Shown here piece after piece: positions 1-10,375 of a DNA stretch of 64,000 nt. Positions within the stretch are counted from its first letter, which is position 1, and each line of letters starts with the position of its first letter. Origin of the DNA: Acidimicrobiaceae bacterium (GTDB lineage Bacteria; Actinomycetota; Acidimicrobiia; Acidimicrobiales; UBA8592); NCBI GenBank assembly GCA_024641655.1, contig JAHECR010000007.1, positions 1-64,000 of the forward strand, given 5' to 3'. The notes beneath the pieces were generated by a model. That model saw nothing but the letters and a program-made list of their open reading frames with translations. It was not told the origin of the DNA and made no database searches. Both the position numbers and the translations under genes were made by a program.

Positions 1-22
1 TATCCACACCCGGAGAGGCCCC

Positions 23-1062
<1,040 letters not shown>

Positions 1063-1066
<4 letters not shown>

Positions 1067-2373
1067 TCCCGATCCCCACGGCGCGGGCCGCGACGCTGGC
1101 CGTCGCGTCCGGTGTGTCGGGTTTCGTGTCCCCGTGGGCGCCGCTGGTCACCGTCGTCGTGATCACGACGACGGTGCTCGCGCTCGTCGTCGCCGACGCG
1201 CTGGCTGCGCCGTCACCCGCAGCGATCGCGATCGAGCGCCGCCTACCCGCGGTGGTCACGATCGGCCACACCGCGCCCGTCGGGTGGGTGGTCACCAACG
1301 GGTCGTCCCGGGTCGCATCGATCCGGGTGGCGGACGCGCTCGCTCCATCGCTGCAGGCCGACGACCGTCGTTTCCGATTGCGTCTCGAGCCGGGCGCAGT
1401 TGCCGAGGTGCAGGTCGACATCGCACCGACGCGTCGCGGTGCGTTCGTCGTCGACGAGCTCGTCGTACGCGTTGACGGTCCCTTGGGCCTCGGCGCCCGC
1501 CAGCGGTCCCGGACCCAACCGGCCCTCTTGCGAGTGCACCCGCGGTTCCGCGGACGATCCGAGGCCGAGCTGCGGATCCGACGCGGCCGGCTGCTCGAGG
1601 TCGGCCTCCGCTCGACGGCAGGGCGCGGAGGCGGCACCGACTTCGACCAACTGCGCGAGTATCAACACGACGACGAGTTCCGCCGGATCGACTGGGCTGC
1701 GACCGCCCGAACCCAACATCTGGTCGTGCGGACATATCGGGCGGAACGGAACCAGGTCGTGGTGCAGCTCCTCGACAACGGCCGGGTCATGGCCGGCCGG
1801 GTGGCCGGCGTCCCTCGGGTCGAGCACGCCACGGACGCAGCGATGATGCTCACCGCTGTCGCCGGGCACCTCGGTGACAAGGTCGGCTTGGTCGCCTTCG
1901 ACCGGCAGGTGCGAGCCGTCGTCGCGCCTGCCGCGGGGCGGCGGCAGATCGGGACGCTCACCGAGGCGCTCTACGATCTCGAGCCCTCGCTGTACGAGAG
2001 CGACTACCGGAGTGCGTTCACCTACGCGCTCACACGGTTCCGGCGGCGCACGATGCTGGTCGTCTACACCGACCTTGTCGCACAGGCTGTCGAGGAGTCG
2101 CTGCTGCCGGCGCTGCCCCTCATCGCTGGTCAGCATGTGCTCGTCGTCGCCGCGGTCCAGGACCCCGACGTGGCACGCTGGGCCGGCGAGGTCCCCGCGG
2201 ACGCTGCCGCGACCTACCGTCAGGGTGCAGCCATCGAGACTCTCGCCGATCGCCGGCGAGCGATCGCTCGGCTCCAGAGCCTCGGCGCAACGGTCATCGA
2301 CGCGCCGCCGGGGGAGCTGTCGGAGCGTCTCGCCGACGCCTACCTCGAGGTCAAGGCATCGGGCCGCCTGTGA
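1063..2373 (+). CDS. DUF58 domain protein (MoxR partner)
   Basis: A 436-residue protein with hydrophobic N-terminal segments (about residues 1-45), an Ig-like middle and a C-terminal DUF58/vWA-like domain. The family hallmark is visible at about residues 196-225: arginine and tyrosine followed by an acidic pair, then RRIDWAATAR and a VVRTY block. These proteins work with MoxR ATPases and are membrane-anchored; their exact role is poorly known. The start overlaps the moxR stop by 4 nt, implying translational coupling. Downstream it meets the SpoIIM-family gene tail to tail with only 41 nt between the stops. Confidence 0.92.
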
Positions 2374-2390
2374 CCTGGAGTCCCCGGAGC

Positions 2391-2403
2391 GCCCCAGCGG
2401 GGC
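2391..2403. terminator. GC hairpin between convergent genes
   Basis: GCCCC-AGC-GGGGC is a perfect 5-bp stem with a 3-nt loop, lying in the 41-nt gap between the convergent DUF58 and SpoIIM-family stops. It has no U-tract on either strand, so it could serve as a bidirectional terminator or transcript end-protecting hairpin only tentatively. Confidence 0.3.
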
Positions 2404-2414
2404 AGCGGGCCGGG

Positions 2415-3407
2415 TCAGCGGTCGGGCGACTCGCCCCACTGGCCGGTGAGACCCCGCGCGGTCGCCGCCGAACCGCGGGTGGCGAGGTAGAGCACGAACG
2501 CGCTCTCCACCACGATGCCGATACCCACCCGCGCGCTCGTCGACAGCGAGCTGGGCGTGACGAATCCTTCGATCAGGCCGGCCACGATGAACGCGAGAAT
2601 CAGCCCGATGACCACCACCACCGATCGGCGGCCCTCGTCGGCGAGTGCGTCGACACGCCTGCGATCACCGGGCGCGATGATCGCCCACCCCATGCGCAAC
2701 CCCGCAGAGCCGGCGATGACGATTGCGGTCAGCTCGAGGAGTCCATGGGGAAGGATCAGCCCCCAGAACTTCTGCGCCTCGTCGACGTTGTAGAACAGGC
2801 CGGCGGCCAAGCCCACGTTGATCCCGTTGGAGACGAGGAAGTACGCCGTGCCGACACACAGCGCGATGCCGGCGGCGAAGGCGAGGAACGAGACCTGGAT
2901 GTTGTTCACCAACACCTCCGTCGAGAACTGCGCTGCGGGCGCCGAGGAGTAGTACGCCTCGAAATCGGTACTCGTGTACGCCTGCAGCGCGGCATCGTCT
3001 CCGAGGGTCGACACCGCGGCATCGGAGTGGGCCAACCAGATGGCCATGACGATCGCGGGGCCGAACAGCAGCAGCGCCGACGCCGCCAGGAAGCGGCGAC
3101 CGGACCACACCGCAGCGGGGAACGTGGACGCGAAGAACGCACCCACGGCGCGCCCGGCGTGTCCGGCTCGCCCGTAGATGGCGCCATTGGCGTCGGCGAC
3201 GATCGCCGTGAGGTGCATGGTCAGCCCGGGGTCGCGGTAGTGGGTACGGACGTGGGACAGGTGCGTCGACGTGCGTTGGTACAGCCCGACGAACTCGTCG
3301 AGCTCCTCGGGCGACAACCGTGGACGTCGCCGCCGTGCCGACTTTGCCAGCACCTCGAGTCGTTGCCACGACGGCTCGTTCTTGGCGATGAACTGATCGA
3401 TCGACAC
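2415..3407 (-). CDS. Stage II sporulation protein M (SpoIIM) family membrane protein
   Basis: A 330-residue multi-pass membrane protein. The N-terminal ~100 residues are soluble and helical, with a DEFVGLYQRTSTHLSHVRT-type block typical of SpoIIM homologues in non-sporulating actinobacteria. Several hydrophobic segments follow, with glycine-rich loops near the middle (VSFLAFAAGIALCVGT, then GLFYNVDEAQKFWGLILPHG). The GTG start has GGAG about 8 nt upstream. Neighbours are MoxR/DUF58 and an RDD membrane protein, a recurring actinobacterial set thought to be linked functionally. Function outside sporulators is unknown; no sporulation genes are seen here. Confidence 0.88.
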   Translation of the reverse strand: MSIDQFIAKNEPSWQRLEVLAKSARRRRPRLSPEELDEFVGLYQRTSTHLSHVRTHYRDPGLTMHLTAIVADANGAIYGRAGHAGRAVGAFFASTFPAAVWSGRRFLAASALLLFGPAIVMAIWLAHSDAAVSTLGDDAALQAYTSTDFEAYYSSAPAAQFSTEVLVNNIQVSFLAFAAGIALCVGTAYFLVSNGINVGLAAGLFYNVDEAQKFWGLILPHGLLELTAIVIAGSAGLRMGWAIIAPGDRRRVDALADEGRRSVVVVIGLILAFIVAGLIEGFVTPSSLSTSARVGIGIVVESAFVLYLATRGSAATARGLTGQWGESPDR

Positions 3408-3482
3408 TGGTGCTCCGCCGGGATCGCGAGGAGGGCCGCGCCGTCAACCGTACTCCTGTCCGCTGTGCCGACCGGCCACCGC

Positions 3483-3488
3483 TACGGT
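3483..3488 (+). promoter_or_regulatory. -10 box (TACGGT) before RDD uORF
   Basis: TACGGT ends 6 nt before the GTG at 3495, the same spacing seen at many other starts here. It predicts a leaderless transcript beginning at or next to the small upstream ORF rather than at the RDD start. Confidence 0.4.
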
Positions 3489-3494
3489 TGCGGT

Positions 3495-3524
3495 GTGACG
3501 ACGTCCCGGCACCACCGGTCATGA
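3495..3524 (+). CDS. Putative leaderless 9-codon uORF coupled to RDD gene
   Basis: GTG at 3495 opens a nine-residue peptide (MTTSRHHRS) whose TGA overlaps the ATG of the RDD gene as ATGA. It sits 6 nt after a TACGGT -10 box. Small leaderless ORFs feeding ribosomes into the next gene are known from mycobacteria. Here the evidence is position and overlap only; the peptide itself matches nothing recognised. Confidence 0.35.
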   Translation: MTTSRHHRS

Positions 3525-4357
3525 CGCCGGACGCGCCATCGCCGCTGCGTGGCCGCGGGATCATCACTCCTGAGGCCGTCGTGCTCGACTTCGAGACGGC
3601 CGGCGTCGGGTCTCGCGTCCTCGCCCGACTCGTCGACGGTGCGGTGCTGACCATCGCGCTGGTTGTGTTCACCCTCGCGATGGAAGGTCTCGTCACCGGC
3701 CGGACGTCGACGACGGTCGGGGTGGTCGTCACTGTGCTGGTGATCGCTTTCGTCGTGTTCGGCTACTGGATGCTGTTCGAGACGTTCTGGAGCGGTCGAA
3801 CCCTCGGCAAGGCTGCGCTCGGCCTGCGGGTCGTCACCGTGGAGGGCGCTCCCATTCGTTTCCGGCACGCAGCGATACGCGCCATGCTCGGCCTCGTCGA
3901 CTTCCTCTTGCCGCCGCTGGGGCCGGTGGCCGTCGTGTCGGTGGTGGCGAGCGCCAGGAACCAGCGCCTGGGCGACTTGGCGGCGGGCACGATCGTGCTG
4001 CGCGGCCGCGCCCACGCCGAACCTGCACGCGCCCTCGCACTGCTGGTGCCGCCGGAGAGCGCCGAGGTCATCGCCGCGCTCTCCCTCGCCCGTATCACCG
4101 AGCAGCAGTACAACCTCGTTCGGCGATTCCTCCTGCGGATACCTCAACTCACACCCTGGGCCCGAGCGCAGCTCGCGACCGACCTCGCGGGGCGCGTCAG
4201 CACGACCACGGGAGTTGCCTGCCCGCCTTCGATGCATCCCGAGTGGTTCCTCCACGCCGCCGGCATTGCCCATCACGGACCCGCCGCCGGCCCCTTCGGC
4301 GTCGTGGGAAGGCCGGCTCCGCCGCCACCGCCGCCGTCGGGGCCCCGTCGGGGTTGA
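3521..4357 (+). CDS. RDD-family membrane protein
   Basis: A 278-residue protein with an RDD domain: an early R-x-L-A-R-L-V-D-G motif opens the first membrane segment (about residues 25-45), and further hydrophobic segments follow to about residue 150. RDD proteins are small integral membrane proteins, some proposed as ion or proton transporters. A long soluble C-terminal part (about 170-278) ends in a proline-rich tail. An upstream in-frame start at 3410 exists but adds a low-complexity stretch. ATG 3521 is preferred because it overlaps the uORF stop and begins just before the conserved region. Confidence 0.8.
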   Translation: MTPDAPSPLRGRGIITPEAVVLDFETAGVGSRVLARLVDGAVLTIALVVFTLAMEGLVTGRTSTTVGVVVTVLVIAFVVFGYWMLFETFWSGRTLGKAALGLRVVTVEGAPIRFRHAAIRAMLGLVDFLLPPLGPVAVVSVVASARNQRLGDLAAGTIVLRGRAHAEPARALALLVPPESAEVIAALSLARITEQQYNLVRRFLLRIPQLTPWARAQLATDLAGRVSTTTGVACPPSMHPEWFLHAAGIAHHGPAAGPFGVVGRPAPPPPPPSGPRRG

Positions 4358-4435
4358 GGACGGGCGACACGTCGACCCGGCGCGGCGGGGTCTGCTCCGG
4401 CGAGATCGGTGGGGAGCCACGCGCAGCCGAGCCGG

Positions 4436-4441
4436 TACCCT
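4436..4441 (+). promoter_or_regulatory. -10 box of cysteine desulfurase gene
   Basis: TACCCT lies 7 nt before the GTG at 4449, implying leaderless or near-leaderless transcription of the desulfurase-mnmA pair. It supports GTG 4449 over upstream in-frame starts. Confidence 0.45.
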
Positions 4442-4448
4442 GGTCCAG

Positions 4449-5627
4449 GTGAACCGGCTCGACCGCTCCACCGAAGCGGTCCATTATCTCGACAACGCGG
4501 CGTCGGCACCGGTACGCCGCGAAGCCATCGACGCGCTCGTCTCCGTGCTCGAGGAGTGCTACGCGAACCCTTCGGGGGCCCACGCGTTGGCGCGTGCCGC
4601 GCGCCGCCGGATCGACGACGCCCGCGACGTGATGGCGCAGGCGCTCGGGTGCCTGCCCGGCGAGATCGTGTTCACCGGTGGGGGCACCGAGGCCGACAAC
4701 CTCGCCGTCTTCGGGGTGCACACTGCTCGGGGCGGCACCGTCGTTTGCACCGCGGTCGAGCACCACGCAGTGCTGCACCCGGTGGAGCATCTCCGTGGTC
4801 GCATCGTGGAGGTAGACCGGCTGGGGAGGGTCGACCTCGACCACCTCGCAGCGTCGCTGGACCCTTCGGTGACGCTGGTGTCGGTCGGTCTGGTGAACGG
4901 CGAGACGGGGGTCATCGCCGACCTCGACACCATTGCCGATGTGGTGCAGGCCCATGCGCCCGATGCCCTCATCCATACCGACGCAGTCCAGGCGATGGCG
5001 TGGCTCGACGTCGCTGCCGCTGCCGCTCGGGCCGATCTGATCTCGATCGCCGGCCACAAGTTCGGCGCGCCGAAGGGAATCGGGGCGCTGGTCGTGCGCA
5101 GCGGAGTGCCCATCGAGCCGGTGATCCTCGGTGGCGGGCAGGAGCGTGGCCTGCGCAGCGGAACCCAGAATGCTCCGGGCATCGTCGCCATGGCTGCAGC
5201 CACCGTGGCGACCCTGGCGGGCCGGGCCGTCGACGTCGCCCGCGTCGGCGCACTGCGCGACCGCCTCGCCGACGGCATCCGTTCAGCGGTCGCGGGCACC
5301 CACGAGACCGGCGTCGTGGAGGATCCAGCAGGTGTCGACCGGTCGGGCAAGGTCGCCGGCTCGTGCCACCTGTGTTTCGACGAGATCGAGAGCGAGGCGA
5401 TGCTGGTGCTGCTCGAGCGCGCTGGGGTGTTCGCGTCGGCCGCGTCGTCGTGTTCGAGCGGTGCCCAGGAGCCGTCCCACGTTCTGGCGGCAATGGGCTT
5501 CCCCCGCGAGCTCGCCGGTGGCTCGCTGCGGTTGTCTCTCGGCTACACCACCGTGCCGGCCGATGTCGACGCAGCGCTCGAGGCGGTACCGGCAGCGGTC
5601 GAGCGGCTGCGCAGGACCGGATCGTGA
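4449..5627 (+). CDS. Cysteine desulfurase (NifS/IscS-like)
   Basis: A 392-residue PLP-dependent class V aminotransferase-fold enzyme that removes sulfur from cysteine as an enzyme-bound persulfide. The PLP lysine is K204 in a GHKFGAPKG motif. The sulfur-accepting cysteine is C335 in CSSGAQEPSHVL, which resembles the extended-loop, IscS-type group. An open frame reaches back to 4215 inside the RDD gene, but homology begins at YLDNAASAPV, 13 residues after the GTG at 4449. Its stop overlaps mnmA by 4 nt, so its likely main job is sulfur supply for tRNA 2-thiouridine formation. Fe-S cluster assembly elsewhere is also possible. Confidence 0.93.
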   Translation: MNRLDRSTEAVHYLDNAASAPVRREAIDALVSVLEECYANPSGAHALARAARRRIDDARDVMAQALGCLPGEIVFTGGGTEADNLAVFGVHTARGGTVVCTAVEHHAVLHPVEHLRGRIVEVDRLGRVDLDHLAASLDPSVTLVSVGLVNGETGVIADLDTIADVVQAHAPDALIHTDAVQAMAWLDVAAAAARADLISIAGHKFGAPKGIGALVVRSGVPIEPVILGGGQERGLRSGTQNAPGIVAMAAATVATLAGRAVDVARVGALRDRLADGIRSAVAGTHETGVVEDPAGVDRSGKVAGSCHLCFDEIESEAMLVLLERAGVFASAASSCSSGAQEPSHVLAAMGFPRELAGGSLRLSLGYTTVPADVDAALEAVPAAVERLRRTGS

Positions 5628-6667
5628 GCGGGTCGCGTGGGCCGATCCTCGTCGCGATGTCGGGCGGCGTGGACTCGTCGGTGACTGCTGCGCTCCTACA
5701 GGCCGATGGCTACGCGGTCACCGGTGTCACGATGAAGCTCTGGGGTGGAGCGCAGGACAGCGGATGCTGTTCGGTCTCCGATGTCGACGACGCTCGTCGG
5801 GTCGCCGATCAACTCGGGATCCCTCATCACGTGTTCAACTTCGGCGACGACTTCGAACGCCATGTCGTCACCCCCTACGTGGAGGCGCACCGCGCCGGCC
5901 GCACACCGAACCCATGCGTGGAGTGCAATCGCCATCTGAAGTTCGACAAGCTCCTGCGGCGTGCGACGGCGCTCGGGTTCGAGCTGGTCGCGACCGGTCA
6001 CCACGCGCGGATCGTCGACGGCCCCGACGGGCCTCGAATCGCGCGAGGGGCCGATGCCGCCAAGGACCAGTCCTACGTGCTGCACATGCTCTCGAGTGCC
6101 CAGCTCCGCCGGCTGCGCCTCCCCCTCGGTGCCCTCGACAAGGAGCAGGTCCGTCGGATCGCAACCGAGATGGGCCTACGAACCGCAGCGAAACCCGACA
6201 GCCAGGACGTGTGCTTCATCAGCCAGACCAACGGCGGGCGTCGTCGATTCCTCGAGCAGCGGGTGACGCTCACCCCGGGTCGGGTGCGCGATCGCTTCGG
6301 CGCCGACGTCGGGGTCGTCGACGCGGTCGAGCTGGTCACGATCGGCCAACGCAAGGCTCTCGGGGTCTCGGGTACGGGTGCGCCGGTGTTCGCCGTCGAC
6401 GTCGATGTCGCCGCCGCGACAGTCACCGTCGGCGGCCGGGCCGATCTGCTCTGCGCCGAGACGGCCTTGGAAGACCTCCAGTGGGTCGGCCCGGCTTTCG
6501 CCACGACCGTGCAGGTGCAGACGAGCGCCCACGGAAGGCCGGCCCCGGCCGTCGTCGGCGACCACACCGTCGTCTGGGCCGAACCGCACATGCGTATCGC
6601 TGCGGGGCAGTCGGTCGTGTTCTACGACGGAGAGCTCGTCGTCGGGTCGGCGCTCGCCGCGCCCTGA
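5624..6667 (+). CDS. mnmA: tRNA-specific 2-thiouridylase MnmA
   Basis: A 347-residue ATP-dependent enzyme that installs sulfur at C2 of wobble U34 in tRNAs for Lys, Glu and Gln. The PP-loop SGGVDSS is near residue 14. The two active cysteines lie in NPCVECN and in SQDVCF, as in the family. The GTG start overlaps the desulfurase stop (GTGA). The final eight codons (VGSALAAP) and the stop lie inside the first copy of a 35-bp tandem repeat, so the C-terminus is directly followed by three further copies of its own coding end. Confidence 0.96.
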   Translation: MSGSRGPILVAMSGGVDSSVTAALLQADGYAVTGVTMKLWGGAQDSGCCSVSDVDDARRVADQLGIPHHVFNFGDDFERHVVTPYVEAHRAGRTPNPCVECNRHLKFDKLLRRATALGFELVATGHHARIVDGPDGPRIARGADAAKDQSYVLHMLSSAQLRRLRLPLGALDKEQVRRIATEMGLRTAAKPDSQDVCFISQTNGGRRRFLEQRVTLTPGRVRDRFGADVGVVDAVELVTIGQRKALGVSGTGAPVFAVDVDVAAATVTVGGRADLLCAETALEDLQWVGPAFATTVQVQTSAHGRPAPAVVGDHTVVWAEPHMRIAAGQSVVFYDGELVVGSALAAP

Positions 6668-6780
6668 CCGTGTTCGTCGGGTCGGCGCTCGCCGCGCCCT
6701 GACCGTGTTCGTCGGGTCGGCGCTCGCCGCGCCCTGACCGTGTTCGTCGGGTCGGCGCTCGCCGCGCCCTGACCGTGTTC
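6641..6780. repeat. Four perfect 35-bp tandem repeats, each an imperfect stem-loop
   Basis: Exactly four identical 35-bp units occupy 6641-6675, 6676-6710, 6711-6745 and 6746-6780. Each starts GTCGGGTCGGCGCTCGCCGC and ends ACCGTGTTC. The first unit holds the last codons and the stop of mnmA, so the array is a local duplication of the gene end. The first 28 nt of each unit can fold: GTC/GAC, GGG/CCC and CGGC/GCCG pair around a GCTC loop. The array separates mnmA from a convergent gene ending at 6795. Because 35 is not a multiple of three, the repeated TGA appears in all three frames. Confidence 0.9.
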
Positions 6781-6794
6781 GTCCGTCGGTCCGC

Positions 6795-7667
6795 TCACCC
6801 GACCTTGATCCGTCGACGCTCGGCTTCGTCGAGCACCGAGCCCGGTCGGGAAACCGAGAACATCAGCGCCGAGACCTCCACAGCCTCCGGGGTCGCGTCC
6901 GGCTGTGGTCGCAGGGCCACCTGGACGGTGGTGGAGAGCCGAAGCTCGAGTGCCAGGCCTAGGGCGACCATTGTCAGGTCGGCGGCGTCGGTGCCGGAAA
7001 GTGCCGGTCCGAAGCGCTCGATGGCGGCGCGCTTGACGAGCACCGGCTCGGCCATCGAGAGCAGATCGTGGATGACCACGCCGGCGGGAACGAAGACCAG
7101 CCACCGCCGCGCCAGTCGGTGCAGGGCGCGAGCCGCGAGGATCGACCCGACGCCGCCGATCGCGACGGTGAGCGCACCGGCAATCCAGTGGCGCGACCCC
7201 AACAGCAGCGGCCCGGCCACGGCCGTGGCGACGATCACGGCCCACGCCGCTTCGATGGGTCCAAGGAGCAGGGCACCCGGCGCTCGCAACGGCATCCGGC
7301 GCTCGTCACCGTAGGACGAGCCGTTCACGTACCAGGCCCCGATCTGCGGCGCGAGGCTCACGGCGGCCACGGCGGCGGTGGCGGCGAGAGAGGCGATCGT
7401 TGAGCCACCGGCCCCGTGATCGAGCGCAGCGATCGCCGCGACCGCCAACGAGCCGGGGGCGACGATGCGCATAGGCGTGAGCGTGGCCGCATGGGGGACG
7501 AGGGTGAACACCAGCCCCGCACCCCAGACGATCCACAGGCCGATCGTCGCGGTGAGCTGCACGGCGCGTCCGGTGTCGGCGAGAGCATCACCGAGGGCCG
7601 GTCCGGCCGCGAACGGCAGCACCAGCCACAGCAGGCGGAGGAGCCACGGCCACCAATCGTCTCGCAC
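6795..7667 (-). CDS. Uncharacterised multi-pass membrane protein
   Basis: A 290-residue protein with about six hydrophobic segments between residues 5 and 185, then a more polar C-terminal ~100 residues. No catalytic motif or named family was recognised. It starts with GTG and is divergent from ligA across an 89-nt gap. Its stop lies 14 nt from the end of the tandem repeats, which may act as its terminator too. The number of membrane helices and general look suggest a lineage-specific actinobacterial protein. Confidence 0.72.
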   Translation of the reverse strand: MRDDWWPWLLRLLWLVLPFAAGPALGDALADTGRAVQLTATIGLWIVWGAGLVFTLVPHAATLTPMRIVAPGSLAVAAIAALDHGAGGSTIASLAATAAVAAVSLAPQIGAWYVNGSSYGDERRMPLRAPGALLLGPIEAAWAVIVATAVAGPLLLGSRHWIAGALTVAIGGVGSILAARALHRLARRWLVFVPAGVVIHDLLSMAEPVLVKRAAIERFGPALSGTDAADLTMVALGLALELRLSTTVQVALRPQPDATPEAVEVSALMFSVSRPGSVLDEAERRRIKVG

Positions 7668-7744
7668 CGCAGCATGTTCGCCGAGTCATCCGGTCCCTGA
7701 CCAACCCGGGCATCGCAACGGTCCCGACCGTCACCGCCCACCGG

Positions 7745-9781
<2,037 letters not shown>

Positions 9782-9796
9782 GGCGCCTCGACAGCG

Positions 9797-10285
9797 TCAG
9801 GAAGCGTAGAAACACCACCGCTCCGCCTGGCGGGCTTCGCGGTCGGACAAGGGCCAGAAATAGGCGATCACACAGTGGCGGTCGCCGAGCAGCTCTTCGA
9901 TGGCCCGGCCCTTGAGGGGCTGGAACGTGAACCGGTTCAAGGATGTCCCGAAACTGCCGCGTGCCGACGAGCTGGCGTTGGGGTTCTCGACGTCGCGCAG
10001 GATGTTCATCTCGTCGACGGGAATCGGCACGCCGTCGATGACGAGCTCGGCCTCGTACCCCGGTGCCAGATCGATCCCGATCTCGGTCTGGCGCAGGACC
10101 TCGGCGTTGCGTTCGGGGATCAGTCCCTCGATCGCCGGGTTCCCGGTCACGGCGAGATCGGCCTGCGAGGCCCGGTTGGTCATCGAGAGGGCGACGACGA
10201 CTCCCACGATCCCGACGAGCAACATGACCGGGCCGGCCAGGCCCAGAGCTCGTTTGCCGACGGCGTGGGGTGCAGAGGTGGTCAC
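9797..10285 (-). CDS. Small membrane-anchored protein of unknown function
   Basis: A 162-residue protein with one strong N-terminal membrane segment (about residues 13-34) and a ~125-residue soluble domain, probably outside the membrane. The domain contains a VIDGVPIPVDEM block and two late cysteines. No family was recognised. The open frame extends much further upstream, but that part is antisense to the kinase gene. GTG 10285 is chosen because a CACAAT -10-like box lies 6 nt upstream and hydrophobic signal begins just after. It is divergent from the PASTA kinase gene with a 90-nt shared promoter region. Confidence 0.68.
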   Translation of the reverse strand: MTTSAPHAVGKRALGLAGPVMLLVGIVGVVVALSMTNRASQADLAVTGNPAIEGLIPERNAEVLRQTEIGIDLAPGYEAELVIDGVPIPVDEMNILRDVENPNASSSARGSFGTSLNRFTFQPLKGRAIEELLGDRHCVIAYFWPLSDREARQAERWCFYAS

Positions 10286-10291
10286 CGCCTC

Positions 10292-10297
10292 ATTGTG
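10292..10297 (-). promoter_or_regulatory. -10-like box (CACAAT) of small membrane protein gene
   Basis: CACAAT on the minus strand lies 6 nt before the GTG at 10285. An identical hexamer with the same spacing precedes the Ppx/GppA gene. Confidence 0.4.
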
Positions 10298-10363
10298 CCC
10301 TGCCACGGTCCCGATGGGTCGCCGGTCCCGCCGGGGTGCCGCGACTGGTGCGGGCCCGGGCAG

Positions 10364-10369
10364 TACGCT
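10364..10369 (+). promoter_or_regulatory. -10 box of PASTA kinase gene
   Basis: TACGCT ends 6 nt before the GTG at 10376; it fixes the kinase start and predicts a leaderless mRNA. Confidence 0.45.
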
Positions 10370-10375
10370 CGCGAA

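Noticed and set aside
2370-3524. 384-codon plus-strand frame opposite the SpoIIM-family gene
   Set aside because: Shadow frame rich in Arg/Asp/His; only its last nine codons (3495-3524) were kept, as a possible uORF, on promoter grounds.
4215-4448. Upstream start of the cysteine desulfurase
   Set aside because: The extra 78 residues are low-complexity and lie inside the RDD gene in another frame; homology begins after GTG 4449.
6641-6780. CRISPR-like array
   Set aside because: Units are directly abutting with no spacers; it is a simple tandem repeat derived from the mnmA end.
9875-10375. N-terminal extension of the kinase
   Set aside because: Overlaps the real minus-strand membrane protein; promoter spacing and kinase homology both start at 10376.
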